Shown piece by piece: positions 21,570-34,207 of a DNA stretch of 64,000 nt (position 1 is the stretch's first letter; each line of letters begins with the position of its first letter). This stretch comes from Scleroderma bovista (Eukaryota > Basidiomycota > Agaricomycetes > Boletales > Sclerodermataceae): the NCBI GenBank assembly GCA_037178675.1, contig JAYMGJ010000723.1:41050-105049 (forward strand), read 5' to 3'. The notes beneath the pieces are model-generated. The model searched no databases. It saw nothing but the letters and a program-made list of their open reading frames with translations, and was not told the origin of the DNA. The translations under genes and the position numbers were made by a program.

Positions 21570-23722
21570 TCAGACGGTGATCCGGCTCTTGTCATTGGCA
21601 CCTGAATCGTGGGAAAACGGATAGGGCGCTAGACGGATCTGTTCGTCGTAGCTCGATCGGGGACGGATAGCGAGAGACTCACCATCACCGTCCCCGGTGC
21701 CCTCCGCGACTGGCTTGGGTTGACGCGTGTACGTGCTGTCTTCCATCCCAAATGCCTGGCCAAAGTTCATTCGCTCGTCATCGTTCACAAATCCGCCTTC
21801 CGTACGCCGGGCCGAGCGTGTCGAGGGCTTGCCGAGGATATAACCAAAGAAAAATTTAAGGGAGCCCCAGATTTCTATGGCAAAGTCCTCTAACGATGTT
21901 GTTAGTCCCAGAATAGCGCAGGTAAGGTTAGGATACTCACTGTAGTTGATACTAAGCAAAGGGAATTAGTAGCGGGAAATAGGTCAGTGAGTGATCCTCA
22001 CCTATCCAACAACGGGCGCCCTATACTGGTCCGTAGTGTGCCAGCACTTTTGTACTCGTTCACAGTGTACGCCCACATCATGAACGCGGAAAAGAAGACC
22101 ATCTGAGAGTGTTGAGATTGAGCCGCAGTAAAAAAACATTCCCAAAGAGAAATACCTCTATGCATGTTGCGAGAGCAGTCAACCCATCAGCGATGTTGGT
22201 CGCTGTCCAGTACTCGGTTGCTGATGAAGAGTTGTATCCAAACGCTATGGAAAGCGAAAGAGGATGACTTGCCTTTGATGACACGCCCTTCGAGTGCGGA
22301 GAACTGGATACTGCGTAAACGTACGTCGGATTTCTGCAAAGAAAATACTTACGAGAAAGGATTGGTAAAACGTGAACATGACGATCAACTTGATAGCCAA
22401 GAACTTTGAAAGCGGTCTCCGGCCAGCAAGCTCCTCCTTGGTTAGTCCGTAGAAGAGAATTAACCCATAAAGAGCGACGCTGAAAAAGATATGAGTATAT
22501 ACCTAGTGTATCGAGAAGATATCACACTCACCTTATGCTGATGAAGTCAATCACTTCCAAGTAGACATTGGCAAAGTTAATGCTCCATCCTGCTGATTCA
22601 CAGAGGACATTGAATGCTTCGCAAATAATGCCGGTAATAGAACAGGCTTTTCATGGAAGCGGTAAGTGGTTCAGCAGGAAAAGAGGGCCACCGATATTAC
22701 CTGGTCGGATTATCACGTATTGTAATACGGACCACTATACCAAATTAAGCAGGGAAATAAATCCAGCTACTTATTGAACGCACCTTGACAGTATACATGA
22801 AATATGCCTGTTGGGGCAGTCAGTCAGCCTCACTTTGATACTGCGCGAGATGTGCCAAACCTTTGTTGGGCGGTACCTCCAGCAGCAGAACTATCCAAAG
22901 GTATCAAATAAGCGATGTGGTAATGTGCGAGATTTATTACTTACGGGCATTGGAAGTGGTCTCTTATCCTTGCGCTCCATCGCCTTCAGAGCGTCACGAC
23001 CTGTTGCTGTATTTGCAACATACTCGACCAAGAGTAACCTAGACAGTATACGGTCGATCAGTCTGAAATAATTTGAAGTGTGCCCTACATACAAGAAGGC
23101 GCTTAAAGTGATTGCCTATAGCAAGATTAGATGGAATTCAGAATATGAGGTGATAGTCTCACTTCATACGCTGAAATGGCAAGAGGTTCATATCAACCCA
23201 GTAAACGCTAAATAATCACAATGGCCCACCTGACTCTACGAGGCTATAGTACGTATAGCTCCGGAAGTAGCGATATGAAAAGAACGAGATGACAGCGTAA
23301 ATGGGTGGCATATACAAGATTCGTAGACTGACATGGGGAGTAAGTGAACTGTTTGGTTCGTTCAACGAAGATAAACACAACTCACATTTGCCGCTGCTCT
23401 CTTGGCTTATTGTAATTGCTGTCGAATTCTTTACTCCCCGAGCGAACAAGGCAGAGCGAACAAAATCACATACCGACAATGTTGATAGACAGAAATAGAA
23501 GATATTATCAAAGTCTACGGAGAGGCGCCGTAATGGTCAATTAGGACCATATATCCGCAAGAAGCCAGCACTGCGCTGCGCAGGAGTCAAACTCACCAAT
23601 ACGGCACAACCGCCTGCGACTGCCCAACCAATCCTGTGTGCGTCCCAATTGCTGTTCCCGGAATCCCAGAAGGCACCTTGATCAACAGCCTCCGTGTTCG
23701 ATGACGGACATGTGGACACCAT
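21570..23722 (-). CDS. Ost-alpha/TMEM184 (DUF300) family seven-helix membrane protein
   Basis: The many-exon minus-strand gene runs from MVSTCPSSNTEAVDQGAFWD to a stop at 21570-21572. Family signatures are clear across exons: QRQ joined to ILRILYMPPIYAVIS, FFSYRYFRSYTYYSLVESG, LLLVEYVANTATGRDALKAM, AYFMYTVKWSV, GLTKEELAGRRPLSKFLAIK, FYQSFLFSALEGRVIK and YWTATNIADGLTALATCIEM. These match organic solute transporter alpha/TMEM184 proteins, which have about seven membrane helices and act in solute or lipid transport and vacuole biology in fungi. The C-terminal tail (RRTEGGFVNDDERMNFGQAF onward) is hydrophilic. At least nine exons are needed; I did not fix every boundary. The family call is firm, the substrate unknown. 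Confidence 0.85.
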
Positions 23723-24344
23723 GGTAGTACAAAGTTGAATTCCTTGGACGGCTGTTTTGGATGAGGTGCCAGTTGTAAGTGGTTGGTGTATTACTGTCTT
23801 GGCTCAACAAGTTGGGGCGCAGTGTGCAATGCAGTAGTAAGAAGACGGGTTTGGTTTTGCAGGGGTATACGGATTAGCCAGCCAGCCAGCACCGATGCAC
23901 CAGAATTAAAGACTGTGGTTGGGGGGTACTGCGCCGTAGCAGCAGGATTGAAACATTACGTAATATTATTAAATAAATGTTGTGGTCCGATTCATTGAAC
24001 AGCCCGACTCAGTGCTTGCTCTTAGCTCTATTTTGTGTGCTATGTGCGTGTATGGGCTAACCGCAACCAATTACTATATTTCCCTCGCCGAAGTTGCAGT
24101 TCAATGAGGCGAAGCAATCCATTGAGTTGTCAGAACAAGTACAGGTACGTGTACATGTGTATTCTCGAAATACATAGTAATCTTAAATCCTAGGCCTGTG
24201 ACAATGACAAAAAAGTAGTAGCAGCATGAATGGTGACAAGCCCAACCACGACAGAGGTCAGGAGTCAATTTCCCGGTAAGCCCATATCTTGTTTAGAACG
24301 CTTCCAACGCACAGCAGAGCTTCCATCATCGATGAAGGAGACGA
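23723..24344. other. Intergenic, no gene seen
   Basis: This is the probable promoter of the Ost-alpha gene and the 3' side of the small minus-strand gene. No feature is recognised. Confidence 0.5.
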
Positions 24345-24647
24345 CTACTTCTTCTTAGGGACCTTAGGCTTAGGCTTTACCTCGGTCGTGGCGGGTGCAG
24401 GTGTGGCCTTGCCCTGTCAAATGGCCGTCAAGCATTAGACATTACGCGCTGCAGACTGGAATGTGGGATACGTACTGGTGCCGACGTGGGCGGGGCTTTC
24501 GCGGGAGCCTTGGCACCAGCGGCGGGTGGGGCTATACATATGACCAACAGGGGTTCGGGATCACCATCGTCGTTAGCCTTAACAACATTGGACGCAGCCA
24601 TAATTGAACAACGGACCTGTCTTGGGGGCTTTCTTTGTCGGTGCCAT
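24345..24647 (-). CDS. Small Lys/Ala/Pro-rich basic protein
   Basis: Three exons (24617-24647, 24476-24531, 24345-24413) with good donor and acceptor sites join in phase to give 51 residues. It begins MAPTKKAPKTAPPAAGAKAP and ends in VKPKPKVPKKK. The composition (Lys, Ala, Pro, Thr almost only) resembles linker-histone tails or other disordered nucleic-acid-binding segments. No domain is present. Its small size and low complexity make a false call possible, but three introns in consistent phase with an open frame on both sides support a real transcript. Confidence 0.5.
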
Positions 24648-27037
24648 CTATCAAATAGCGCTGTAGGCAAGTATAACTGACGGGACTGTGGGTTGGTAGC
24701 TGGCTCATCAGGTGCCTCCAGAAGAGGTTTATATCTCTTGTGCACGGACCACACTATTCCGTTATTCCCCACTCGACACGTGCCTCACAGATTCTATCCT
24801 ATTCGATTTCCTGCCTTTTCCGAATATCATAACGTTCGTAACGAGCCAATGGCTATCTCCTTGTTATGCCATCTGTGTCATTTCGGATGGATAGTTTGGC
24901 GGGTGCTTCCTAGGCCAATGGGATCATAGCCAGGTGCGTGGTTTTTCTTCCCCGTAAGTCGATGCCAGACGCGCCTAGAATCTCAACGCCTGGATAACAG
25001 TAGGCCCAAAAAGCATTTTAGTCCTACATCTGGTAGGTACGCAGTCTCGGATATGAAACAGGGAATGCTCCATTCGGTTTGTAGTGGAAACTTGCTCGGC
25101 ACATGATAACGATCGGCATTTAAAAACAATTTCTTGCCCATTGTGGTTTGCCAGCCATCCTGTCATTGTCTGCGTCCCATGGTGCTCAATTTGAGTCTAG
25201 TCAAAGTTGCATCAAAGATCCACGCGTACAGTAAGCTAGCAAGTTAGTCCTGAATATGTCGAGAAAGCGCGGAATGACCATTATCGCTTCATCCACCATC
25301 CAGAAATGGCCATTTGGCACCTACGATGAACCCTTCCTCCCAATCATAGCATTGCCTACCAGAAATCAATCGGATGGCGCAAGTGGGGAAATGCACTGAC
25401 CGGCACTAGCCGCTGAACCAATCGCAAAAGCTCTCGTGCGTAACCGTGTGCTTCATTCACGAAGCTATAATCGACCCTATACGCACTAACCAGAATACTT
25501 ACATGCACATTTTCAATTTCCCAACGTGAGCCAGGCAGGCTGGAGCATTAGATCAGGGGCTAATTCTATAGATGCGAGAATTTTGCCATAGACCTCCTTC
25601 ATCCCAGCTTCGCGGCATTCCGACGTATCACGCTCGGTGTTTTTTTTCTACCCACAGCGTTAGATTAGATGCACGAATCCATCATAATCAAAGCCATCGC
25701 AAGCATAGGTGTTTCGCTGTCTGCTATTGCTCGATGAAACAATGCTGATGAACCCACGCATTGCCTGTGTCCACAGTTCGGGAACCTATACACAGACAGC
25801 CGCTTGGACGCACATAGGTGGGAAGTTTCACATGCCTCCCATCGACGCACTGCAATGGCGCAGGGTTTCCCTTCACCTAATTTACCACAATTACCACATC
25901 GCAGAAGATAAGAAGCGCAGTTTGGGGAAATGTAGGGAAATGCGATAGAAACTGGAATCTAGAAGCCTGTGCGCAATCTAAACACGTCATACTTATCTGG
26001 GCGCTCCGATAGGCTGTGGTGTCATTTACCTGTGTGAACAGGTATGTACCGACAACGAAACTATGTTTGCACCACAAGGCAGGTCGCGATTGAAGTCCAC
26101 CACAGCTGCTTGAAAATGGCTTCCCGAACTGCCTCAGATGATCCAAACATACGTATAAGGCTGCTTCCCACATAGTAGTATCTCTGACTGTGATATCCTG
26201 CGCCGAGACGCCAGGCTGCATCGCAGCCGATGATTCTGACTCGTTGCCTCAGGGATTACTAAAGGCAGTGTGATCGTGGTCGGTCAACTGGCCATGTTGG
26301 GCCTCCATTATAGTAACAATAGGTCCAACGAGTAGTCTGGCAAACCGAATGCACCTTTAATCCTATATTCGGCCCAGTTCTGTCCTGCTCACTAGTGTCT
26401 GAAGGGCTCACCCGAGTCAGTGAAGTGTACTGATATTAGGTCGGCTCACGTCGCTTCCTGGTGGGATCAGGTTGCTGAGCCTGTCTGTAAGTCGTTAGCA
26501 GCTGACTGGAGAAATCTCACCGGGCTCCTGGTACAGGTGTGGGTGGTTCTTATCCAGACGGAGTTATAGTCGTTTGCATTAGGGCAGAAATACTATCCTT
26601 CTTACTCCTGATACTAGTGTAACAGTTCACAATGTATTGTCCACTCCGTGGACAACAGACCGTGAAATTTTACGCTAGTCCTATCGGCCCACGCACCGGC
26701 TACGACTGAAGATTGCGCAGCGACCGCACCCAGGACCTGAGACTCAGGAAGAGGGACCAGTAAGTTCTAGAAAGCGCCGCAGAGACTGGATCTGCGAATC
26801 TGATCGCGAGAAATGTTCCCTAGGGACGGATTCCGTGCGGCCACAGCATATAGACAAAAGACTCGATGGAAGACAATTGTTCCCTCGACTGGTAATACAT
26901 ACAGTCTGGTACTCTACTATGGCTGCGCCCGCTGTGCTTACATAACTATGGAAAGCACTTCGCCTTGCACAGCCGCAATGATTGAGCTTCAAGCTTGCTT
27001 TTGATTGTCCGGACATAACTGTTTGCTGCAATCAGCG
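24648..27037. other. Gene-poor stretch with decayed coding traces
   Basis: No intact gene is seen. On the minus strand at about 25480-26220 there are broken protein-like phrases (TMWEAALYVCLDHLRQF; GALQCVDGRHVKLPTYVRPS) separated by stops. The second is faintly like DDE transposases of the PIF/Harbinger type, but too little is left to call. 26220-26740 and 24790-25480 show nothing. This is best read as an old, mutated repeat region. Confidence 0.3.
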
Positions 27038-28028
27038 ATGTCAGTACGCCTTCCAAAGCTCATTGCCTTCGATCTAGAGTGAGTCAGATATACGACTTAC
27101 ACTTTCTCTCATGCACTCTGCCATTAGCTACACATTGTGGGACTTCTGGGTCGACACCCACATTGAGCCACCTCTCCATCAAGATCCCAAGACGGGCGTC
27201 GTATACCACAGTTCTTCCGGTTATTATGGACGTGAAGGGCTGAACACCGTCGAGTTTTATGGCGACGTACCAGGAATACTGAAGAACTTGCGAGACGCAG
27301 ATGTTACTATAGCAGCATGTTCGCGAACGGCTGCCATCAAATTGTATGTATCACTGGCAGTTCGATAGCCACGTCTACATCATATACATTACAGCTAGTT
27401 GACTGATAATGTACACTTGTCTTAACAGAGCGATGGAGGCGCTGAAGCTTATCAGGATACCCAATGGCACCGGGACCTCAACGGAGAACTCAACTGATAT
27501 ATTGACCGATACCAACGGCGACGTGCCTCAGAGCTGGACCACGACCACGTCTCCTGCAGTCAAATTCTTTGATCAGCTCGAGATATACCCGACCGACAAG
27601 ACTATCCACTTCAAGGAGTTGCACAAGAAGACAGGGCTACCGTACAGTGAGATGGTGTGTCTCTTGTTGACTTCCTACCTTTGTTGCAAATGCGCCAGCG
27701 AAGATTCGATGTGCTGATAATTTGATTTTGTGAACTTGGGGTTTACAGCTATTCTTCGACGACGAGCGGAGGAACCGGAATGTGGAGAAGCTCGGTAGGT
27801 CGTTCGTTCCATGTTTATTTTTATCAGGTTCAGCTAGTCTTTACCTTTTTCACCTTCCACATATTTTCCTGCTGACAAAATCAACTGTACTGAGCTTATC
27901 ATATCACAGGTGTAACTTTCATCCTTGTTCCCGTAGGACGAGGCGTAGACAACAAGTTATTCGAGGACGGCCTCCGGGAGTGGCGGAAAAGACACCCGGA
28001 ACCAACATCATCTGCAGAGGACGCATAG
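27038..28028 (+). CDS. MDP1: Magnesium-dependent phosphatase 1 (HAD superfamily)
   Basis: Five exons (27038-27078, 27128-27343, 27429-27654, 27749-27794, 27910-28028) give 215 residues. HAD motif I is assembled across the first intron: FDL joined to DYTLWDFWVDTH. Motif II is in AACSRT, the motif III Lys in HFKELHKKTGLPYSEM, and motif IV in FFDDERRNRNVEKLGVTF. This order and spacing match eukaryotic MDP-1, a small Mg-dependent aspartyl-phosphatase thought to act on protein phosphotyrosine or glycated/sugar phosphates. A linker of about 25 residues with Thr/Ser-rich sequence (GTSTENSTDILTDTNGDVP) sits between motifs II and III, as in other fungal forms. All splice phases agree. Confidence 0.92.
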
Positions 28029-28364
28029 AGAATTGCGCATCTTCCCCATTTTTGTTGCTTCGATAGACGGCAACGTACACTACGTATCTACTCTACTCAC
28101 AAGCACATTGGCATCCAGTACTGCATGAAAATACAGATATTGTAAACATGTGGTTAAGCGGTAGGTTCACTCTTCTGGGAGCGGTATGGACCCCAGCCTG
28201 GTATCAGTACTACCAGGCGAAATATAAACTTGCTGGAATAGAGCTGCGGAAGTAACAGGGACACTGTGGGACTATTCACCTAACGTTTGCATCGTTACAT
28301 GATACGGCCCATCAGCTAGCAAAGGCATTCAACCATGTAAGAGGTGACAAATTACGAGAACCCA
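28029..28364. other. Convergent 3' regions, no gene seen
   Basis: A short spacer between the convergent MDP1 and DPH2 genes with no recognisable element. Confidence 0.5.
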
Positions 28365-30564
28365 TTACACATTCGTGACAGGATGATCATCTGCGTACCC
28401 ACGCGCAATCCCGCTCCTGCCCTGCTCCAACGCGCTCGGGGTGTCCTCGCCGACCCTTGCCTCGAGACCACGGTATGTACGGGATTGCAAGAATATCGCT
28501 ACATGGAGACATTAATGGTTACACGATAAAGTGACGCGCAGAGAAGGGGCATACCAGCTGCGTTGTCCGATAATTTGGTCAACGAACTTTCTTGATTGCG
28601 AAGGGCCAGGGCAGTGGTACCTCCGCTGTCATCAACGCATGTTTGTTCACCTGAGGTATTGGAGAGATAAGCAGCGCTTCGGACCAATACCAGGAACGAA
28701 GTCAAGGCATCGATACAGAGAGAAATAGAAGTCTGGGGATAAACCTATCCAAGTGGAAAGGAAGTAGCATCGTACCTCCGACACCGAAACGTCGAGCCTG
28801 TCTGTATTTTCCTGTGACCAGTGAAAATGATGGCTTGTCTGGATCTTCGTTTTCTACTCCACTGCTCTCTTCTGTGTCGTTAGCGGTGTCGGCGGCGGCA
28901 TCTGGTCCATCACAATGCATTAAGACAGGATCGGGCCGTCCATAACGGGAAGAACCCACATCCGTCCTCCGCAATTAACTGTGCGAAGTCAAGGACGTAT
29001 CGACCGAGCCATGTACCCTCCGGCTGGAGGGCCACCTTGAGCTCATAAGGAGTGACGATAGGTTTGAAAAATTCCTATTGTTGCGGACGGAGCCCTCGTA
29101 CCATTCGTGATTGTCTGACAACAGGTACGTCAAGCGTACCTTGGATTCGATGATGCTGTTCTCTGGACAAGCAGCCAGCACGAAACACTCGATTTCCATG
29201 AAGTTGGCGAGCTTAGCCGGGTTTAGCTTCCCAACGCTGATGGTGTAGCTCTTCTTCTGGGAGCGGCCAATGAGCTGGCGGAGGTAGGTTATGACGGAAA
29301 GGTACGATGCTGCATTTATAAGGGAAATGATACGTATCGTTGGAAATATGAGAGAGACTTACCAACGCCTAGCGTGCCGACGAGAATACCGAACACGTCT
29401 GCATCTCGCGCTTTTTGTACTGCTACAAAACGGCGCATCAGAAGTTTGTTGGTGCGCCCCGATTCGAGTCGAAGCTCGTTAGTTATGGGGCTGTAAGAGT
29501 AGACCTTTGGCCAGGTTCAATATCAGGAGGGTTAGTACTTCTGGACTTAATCTAGGACAACGCACCTCATGAGAGGAGGAAGTCATCAGAATATTTGTGA
29601 GGGCGAGGCTCTCCTCGCCAATATAAAACACGATACTGTGGTCCTCGCCACTATTTGGGCTCTTTATATTTGTGCTTTCATGCACGCTAACGTCTCTGGA
29701 GTCTGTGTCGTCCGATTTTGGCTGGGAAGGAAGCGGGTCTGTTCTCATGGCGATTTCGTCGTACAGAATTTGTGTGCCCGTCAGTGCCACTTTGTCCCGA
29801 AGTTGATTGACTATCTCCCCTATGCAAAGGAGTCATGCTTTCGGTTGCTGTTAATGCCTCTGCTGCAAACCTGCTTGATACGAATAGGCAACATCATGTC
29901 GTATGACCACAAATGACGGCCGCGGAGGATCTTTGGAGACAACTAAGTGCGCGAGCTGATTGACGCAGGATGTGACATCGATGGGCTTCTCTCCAAAGAC
30001 GTAGATGACTGGAAGCCTGGAAGTCCTGTTACATGTTAGATTCCACAAACCATTCCACTCGGAGTCGCTACTCACTGGCTTAGACAAGCGTGGCCATAAT
30101 GGACCATGAGGTCCGCATCGACATGTTGAGCCGCGACTTCATCGACGCAACAACTAAATTATTATGAGACAGGAACACAGAAGGTACTTGCTGTTCAGCG
30201 TACCTCCCATACGAAGTATCTGCCAGAACATACAATTCATGGTCATCATTCACGCGTTGCTTCAGTAGTCGATATACAGGAACAGAGTCGTGCAAAAGCT
30301 CATCCGGAAATTGCAATGCTATCTAACAAAAAATGTCAAATTCGCGTGTGCGATCCATAAAGTCGCCACCACTTATGAGATGGAAACGCTCACCCGCTTG
30401 AAAGCACCGTCTTTGATCTGCTTGGCGGTCCTCTCGATCTCGTAGAAGTCAGCGATACCCGAGGATTCAGGGCGCTGGGCTGAAGAGTGCGAGGTCACAT
30501 CAATGGATCGGCTAATTGCATCTTCCCCGGATGAGGAAAATGTCGATTGTACTGTTGTCGCCAT
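28365..30564 (-). CDS. DPH2: Diphthamide biosynthesis subunit DPH2
   Basis: The multi-exon minus-strand gene starts MATTVQSTFSSSGEDAISRS and ends DDHPVTNV at the stop 28365-28367. Conserved segments appear in order: IADFYEIERTAKQIKDGAFK, IALQFPDELLHDSVPVYRLL, VLADTSYG spliced to SCCVDEVAAQHVDAD, then VHYGHACLSQ with Cys at the expected metal-site positions. Later come FVVIRHDVAYSYQ, VFGILVGTLGVASYL, SYTISVGKLNPAKLANFMEI, CFVLAACPENSIIESK, PEGTWLGRYVLDF, SFSLVTGKYRQARRFG and LEQGRSGIARGYADDH. DPH2 partners DPH1 in the Fe-S enzyme that starts diphthamide synthesis on elongation factor 2. All key blocks are present, so the gene looks functional; I did not fix every exon edge. Confidence 0.9.
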
Positions 30565-30852
30565 GTCGGTCTGGGGGTAACGACACTGGCAGTTCGAGTG
30601 AATTGGCTGATGCGCAATCGTAGTAAGATTCGAGATCTGAAAGCAGTACTTTTGGGGCCGTCCGCGTCAACTGTCATCTAATCAACAGAAATGTAGACGT
30701 CGACATCCGACCTCATCCGAGGCTTAGATGGGCTTTTACTTAGGGTAGGAAGTATGCGTTTATGTGCATACACGAATTTACATTTACATCAAATTGCATG
30801 GGATATTTGCCATGGTTTGGTAGCATCTCGACGTGTCGAACCCACCGAACTG

Positions 30853-31271
30853 CTACACACTTCGATTCGGGGTTGACTGTTTGCAAAGCAAAAAATCCCT
30901 TGTGATACCGCAAAAATTTACACTGGAACAACCTACATGATGCCCCTTGTAAGTAACACGTGGTAGGTGATTTGCTAATGAAACCAAACCCTTACATCGA
31001 CCTGGGGCTGAGTCGTTACAACAGTGGAAGCCCTGGGCGCAGCAACTACCGTCATTGCAGCTTGCTGTGCAGAGGGTGAGCAGGAGAATTACTAGTGGAG
31101 TTGAATATCACATAACTTACATTCATCAACAGAGCAAGTCAGGGAAGCACGCCCCGACAGTAGGCTCGTGACCATTGCCATCTTGGCACTGGGTGCGCGC
31201 GGACTATCGGCAGCTACAAGAGAAATGTGTGAAACAAGCAGTAAGGACGCGACATCGAGGAAGCGGACCAT
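30853..31271 (-). CDS. Small secreted Cys-rich protein, paralogue 2
   Basis: Three exons (31121-31271, 30996-31064, 30853-30932) give 99 residues. The signal peptide MVRFLDVASLLLVSHISLVA closely matches paralogue 1. The mature part has CSVDE, then CNDGSCCAQGFHCCNDSAPG, a CC pair across the second intron, and an extended tail with two more Cys (FCGITRDFLLC). Exon sizes and phases (1 and 1) equal those of the gene at 45618-46040, which also has the longer tail. This places the two long forms closer to each other than to the 83-residue form. Role unknown; probably extracellular. Confidence 0.72.
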
Positions 31272-32092
31272 TCTGGACAGTCAGGAGAAGAAATGTCTGA
31301 AGAATGGCCCCCTCACTGGCTGCATTTTATACATGGGAGGGGAACAATGACACATGGAATTTCTAGTACATCAATACTCGCCGCACCTATCTGATTCTCC
31401 GTGCATTCTCCGTGCTTCCTGGAGTTCTCCTTGCACATATCCGAGGAGCTTTTGTTTGGGTCATTCGTATATGGGGGTCCAATGGATAGGAGGTATGGTG
31501 TCCTTGGTTCGGGGCTTCGTTTTGGGGTGGCGTTGTCGCTTGCACAAATGGCCCTTGTTAATGTTTCTGATTCGATGGCCAGTGGCTCTTTTTGGTTTGC
31601 TTGCAGTCCACTGCCAGGAACCAGCTCGCAGTATTTTTGTCTTTCAAATCATTGGGACCAGATGCCTCTTGTACAGACAACTTGTCTGACGTTTCGTGTT
31701 CTCTTCACTCACGGCTGTCACCCTCCAAACTGGGAAGCACCGATCAACAATTTGAATCTACTTTTCCGAAAAATACAGTCCTCGGTGGTAAGCACCTGTT
31801 TCATTGTTTTGGAGGTTTCCTTCCGAATCTGTAAGTGGTGCGTGTTTATCTCGTATATATGCCATGACACTCCTAAATTTGGCGTGCGCTGGATTCTGAC
31901 CGGGCTTCACAAGGTGACCGCAGCACCCAGTTCAACATGACAACACAGTCCTGGGTAAAGTATCGACGGCTTTCGTTTGGGAATGTTTAAGCGGGGAAAG
32001 CCTGAAATCTCGTCACTTAAAAAGAGTGGAAATGATTTCAACATCAGAGACCAATTCCTTGGGACATCAAAGATTTCCTCGCGATCATCGCG
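31272..32092. other. Intergenic, no gene seen
   Basis: Beyond the promoter of the Cys-rich gene, the plus strand has hydrophobic open frames at 31354-31940 with no recognisable motif or splice structure. Confidence 0.4.
31325..31331 (-). promoter_or_regulatory. TATA box of small secreted Cys-rich gene 2
   Basis: TATAAAA on the minus strand lies about 55-60 bp upstream of the ATG at 31271. The position and the following bases (TGCAGCC) match paralogue 1. Confidence 0.55.
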
Positions 32093-32373
32093 ATGCACGC
32101 TTTCACAAAACTCATTCTCGCAATAACTCTCATTCACTCCCCCGCAACGACCTCGGCGCTCACTGGAGCGGAGACCCGTCGAGTGCCATCTCAGAGGACC
32201 AATGCCCTCGGCCCTGTGACAAATATCGAGATTGTAAACAAAAACATCGCCCCAGACGACTTTACTCGCTCGTAAGTCTTACTCCCTATGTCCCCAGGAT
32301 GTCTGCTTCTGACATATCAAAGAACTGTCCTCGCTGGCGGCACCTTTCCTAGTCCATTGATTCAGGCACACAA
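32093..32373 (+). pseudogene. Laccase (multicopper oxidase) 5' fragment
   Basis: Exon 1 codes a signal peptide (MHAFTKLILAITLIHSPATT) followed by the typical laccase start LGPVTNIEIVNKNIAPDDF. A GTAAGT...CAAAG intron then leads to TVLAGGTFPSPLIQAHN, which is laccase exon 2, ending at a possible GTACTG donor. Laccases are about 500 residues and have four copper-binding His clusters; none of these is present. Downstream of 32373 the sequence runs into the duplicated segment with the GPI-anchored protein gene. This is a truncated relic cut at or near the edge of that segment. Confidence 0.75.
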
Positions 32374-32667
32374 TGTACTGTATTGTCCGTTCCGTTAGTA
32401 GCACGCTTCAGGAATGAGACAAGTTAAATGAATTGTCTTCTTGAATGTATGTATGGGCATCTCAAACACCGACACTTTATGTAAACGAATCTCGAATCAT
32501 ATGTGGGGGACTCGGCCCAGGACTTGTCACCAGTAATCTGCAAGATCCATCCGCCCCATTTTGGCGACATACGATTTAGGCAGCTTGTACATGCAAGTAT
32601 AGGCATTAGACAGTAAAATATGCAACACCTCGAAAAGAACAAATGATTATACAGTCCGTGAAAACCT

Positions 32668-33799
32668 TCAGAGAATCATAGAAGCACCAAATACAGCAGC
32701 TGCAACAACAACTGTGAAACCACCAGCACTAATCATGAGTTTGCTAGCATTTCCTTTTTTGGCACCGAGACCGCCCTGGGGGCTGGAGCCGGAGCCGGAG
32801 CCTGAACCCGAACCTGAACCCGAGCCTCCTGAGCCTGAGCCTGAGCCTGAACCCGAGCCTCCAGAACCTGAGCCTGAGCCTGAGCCTCCAGAGCCCGATC
32901 CTGAGCTACCGAGCTACACGTGTAAGAAGAGGAGCAGGCACATGAGTGCACAAGTTAAACAGCCAAATAACAAGAATACAGACATTTAATGAAGTGCCAC
33001 AAGCCTCGTTGTAACTTTGGAGGGCGGACTGGGCATCGGATTTACTAGATGGGTCATACTGGGCAATGCAAGCCAAGCATCCTTGTACGCTAGTCTGCAT
33101 GGTGTGGGCACAGAAACAACTTTTGTCCTCCGCGCAGCTGTCCTAGAATTATGTCACAATCGCATTCAGCTCAAAAATACAGAGACCCATACACTCATTT
33201 TATCAATGGCCGCACAGGGGCTCTGGCACTGTTGTGGAAGTGCGTCAGATGAGCCCGAGCCCGAGCCTCCTGAGCCCGAGCCTGATCCAGGGCTACCGAG
33301 CTACGCGTAAGAGGAAGAGGCACATGAGTGTACAAGTTAAACAGCCAAATAACAAGAAATACGGACAGTTAATGAAGTGCCACAATTCTTGTTGTAGTTT
33401 TGGAAGAGGGACTCCCATTCAGATTTATTAGAAGGGTCGTAGTTGACGAGGCAAGTAAAGCATTCTTGTGTCTGAGTTTGCATGGTGTGGGAACAGAAAC
33501 AACTTTTGTCCTCCCCGCAGCTTTTCTAGAATTGTGTTACAAGCGCATTCAGCTCAAAGATCCAGAGACACATACACCCGTATTAATAGCGGCCCCACAG
33601 GAGCTCTGGCACTGTTGTGGAAGTGGTGCATTGTCAGATGACTGTCGTATAGCAAGCGCATTGTACGGGTTCCCGTCAGTACCATGGTGCACTGTTTAAA
33701 TATGTTGAACTGTTAGTTATAGCTTATGGGGGCGTGAGCGAAAAACACACATTGTGCGGCAGCAGTGAGGACACCAAGGAGGGGGGTGATTTCGACCAT
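32668..33799 (-). CDS. GPI-anchored secreted protein with two Cys-rich domains (gene A)
   Basis: Six exons (33751-33799, 33576-33691, 33367-33525, 33193-33300, 32984-33142, 32668-32913) join in phase to give 278 residues. MVEITPLLGVLTAAAQ is the signal peptide. Two tandem Cys-rich domains follow: LPQQCQSSCGAA with SCGEDKSCFCSHTMQ and CFTCLVNYDPS; then LPQQCQSPCAAI with SCAEDKSCFCAHTMQ and CLACIAQYDPSSKSDAQSAL. Ser/Gly linkers follow each domain, the last being about 45 residues of SG repeats. The hydrophobic C-terminus (FTVVVAAAVFGASMIL) is a GPI-attachment signal. The exon layout shows one unit (linker-domain-intron-domain) was duplicated. It is probably a wall or surface protein. Confidence 0.8.
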
Positions 33800-34207
33800 G
33801 ATTGTGTTTGTGAAAAAATCAGGTTTGTGGGTGATGGAAAGGACAGGGAATGGGGAACGAAAGACATGCTTAAATATACACGGATACAAAGGTGTGCCTG
33901 TGGACCATGAGTACGTGAATGATTCTGAATTTCTCCTGAAGGTAGGATGAACCGTTCCCCTGAAATGAAGGTACAGTTGGCCAATCCTACTACTTTTCAA
34001 TGCCAGGATCGACGCTAGTAGTACGCCAGAATCAGTGCCAAGAACACTCCTGCCGAGCATTGAGGAACCGAATTACATACGTTTGTTCACGACACACATG
34101 AAATCTGCAAAGCTAAGCGTCACTGTGGCCAGCCATAATGACGCTTAACTGAATTACTTTGCTTAGCCGACTCGTCTCGCCCATCAGAGAGGTCACCGAA
34201 GTATTCA

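Noticed and set aside
25480..26220. PIF/Harbinger transposase remnant
   Set aside because: One phrase resembles a DDE transposase core, but catalytic residues and frame continuity are lacking, so I did not call it.
31168..31350. Plus-strand 60-residue frame
   Set aside because: It is the antisense of exon 1 and promoter of Cys-rich paralogue 2.
32714..32989. Plus-strand frame with a long Glu-Pro repeat
   Set aside because: It is the antisense reading of the Ser-Gly linker of the GPI-anchored gene A on the minus strand, which has a signal peptide, phased exons and a GPI tail.
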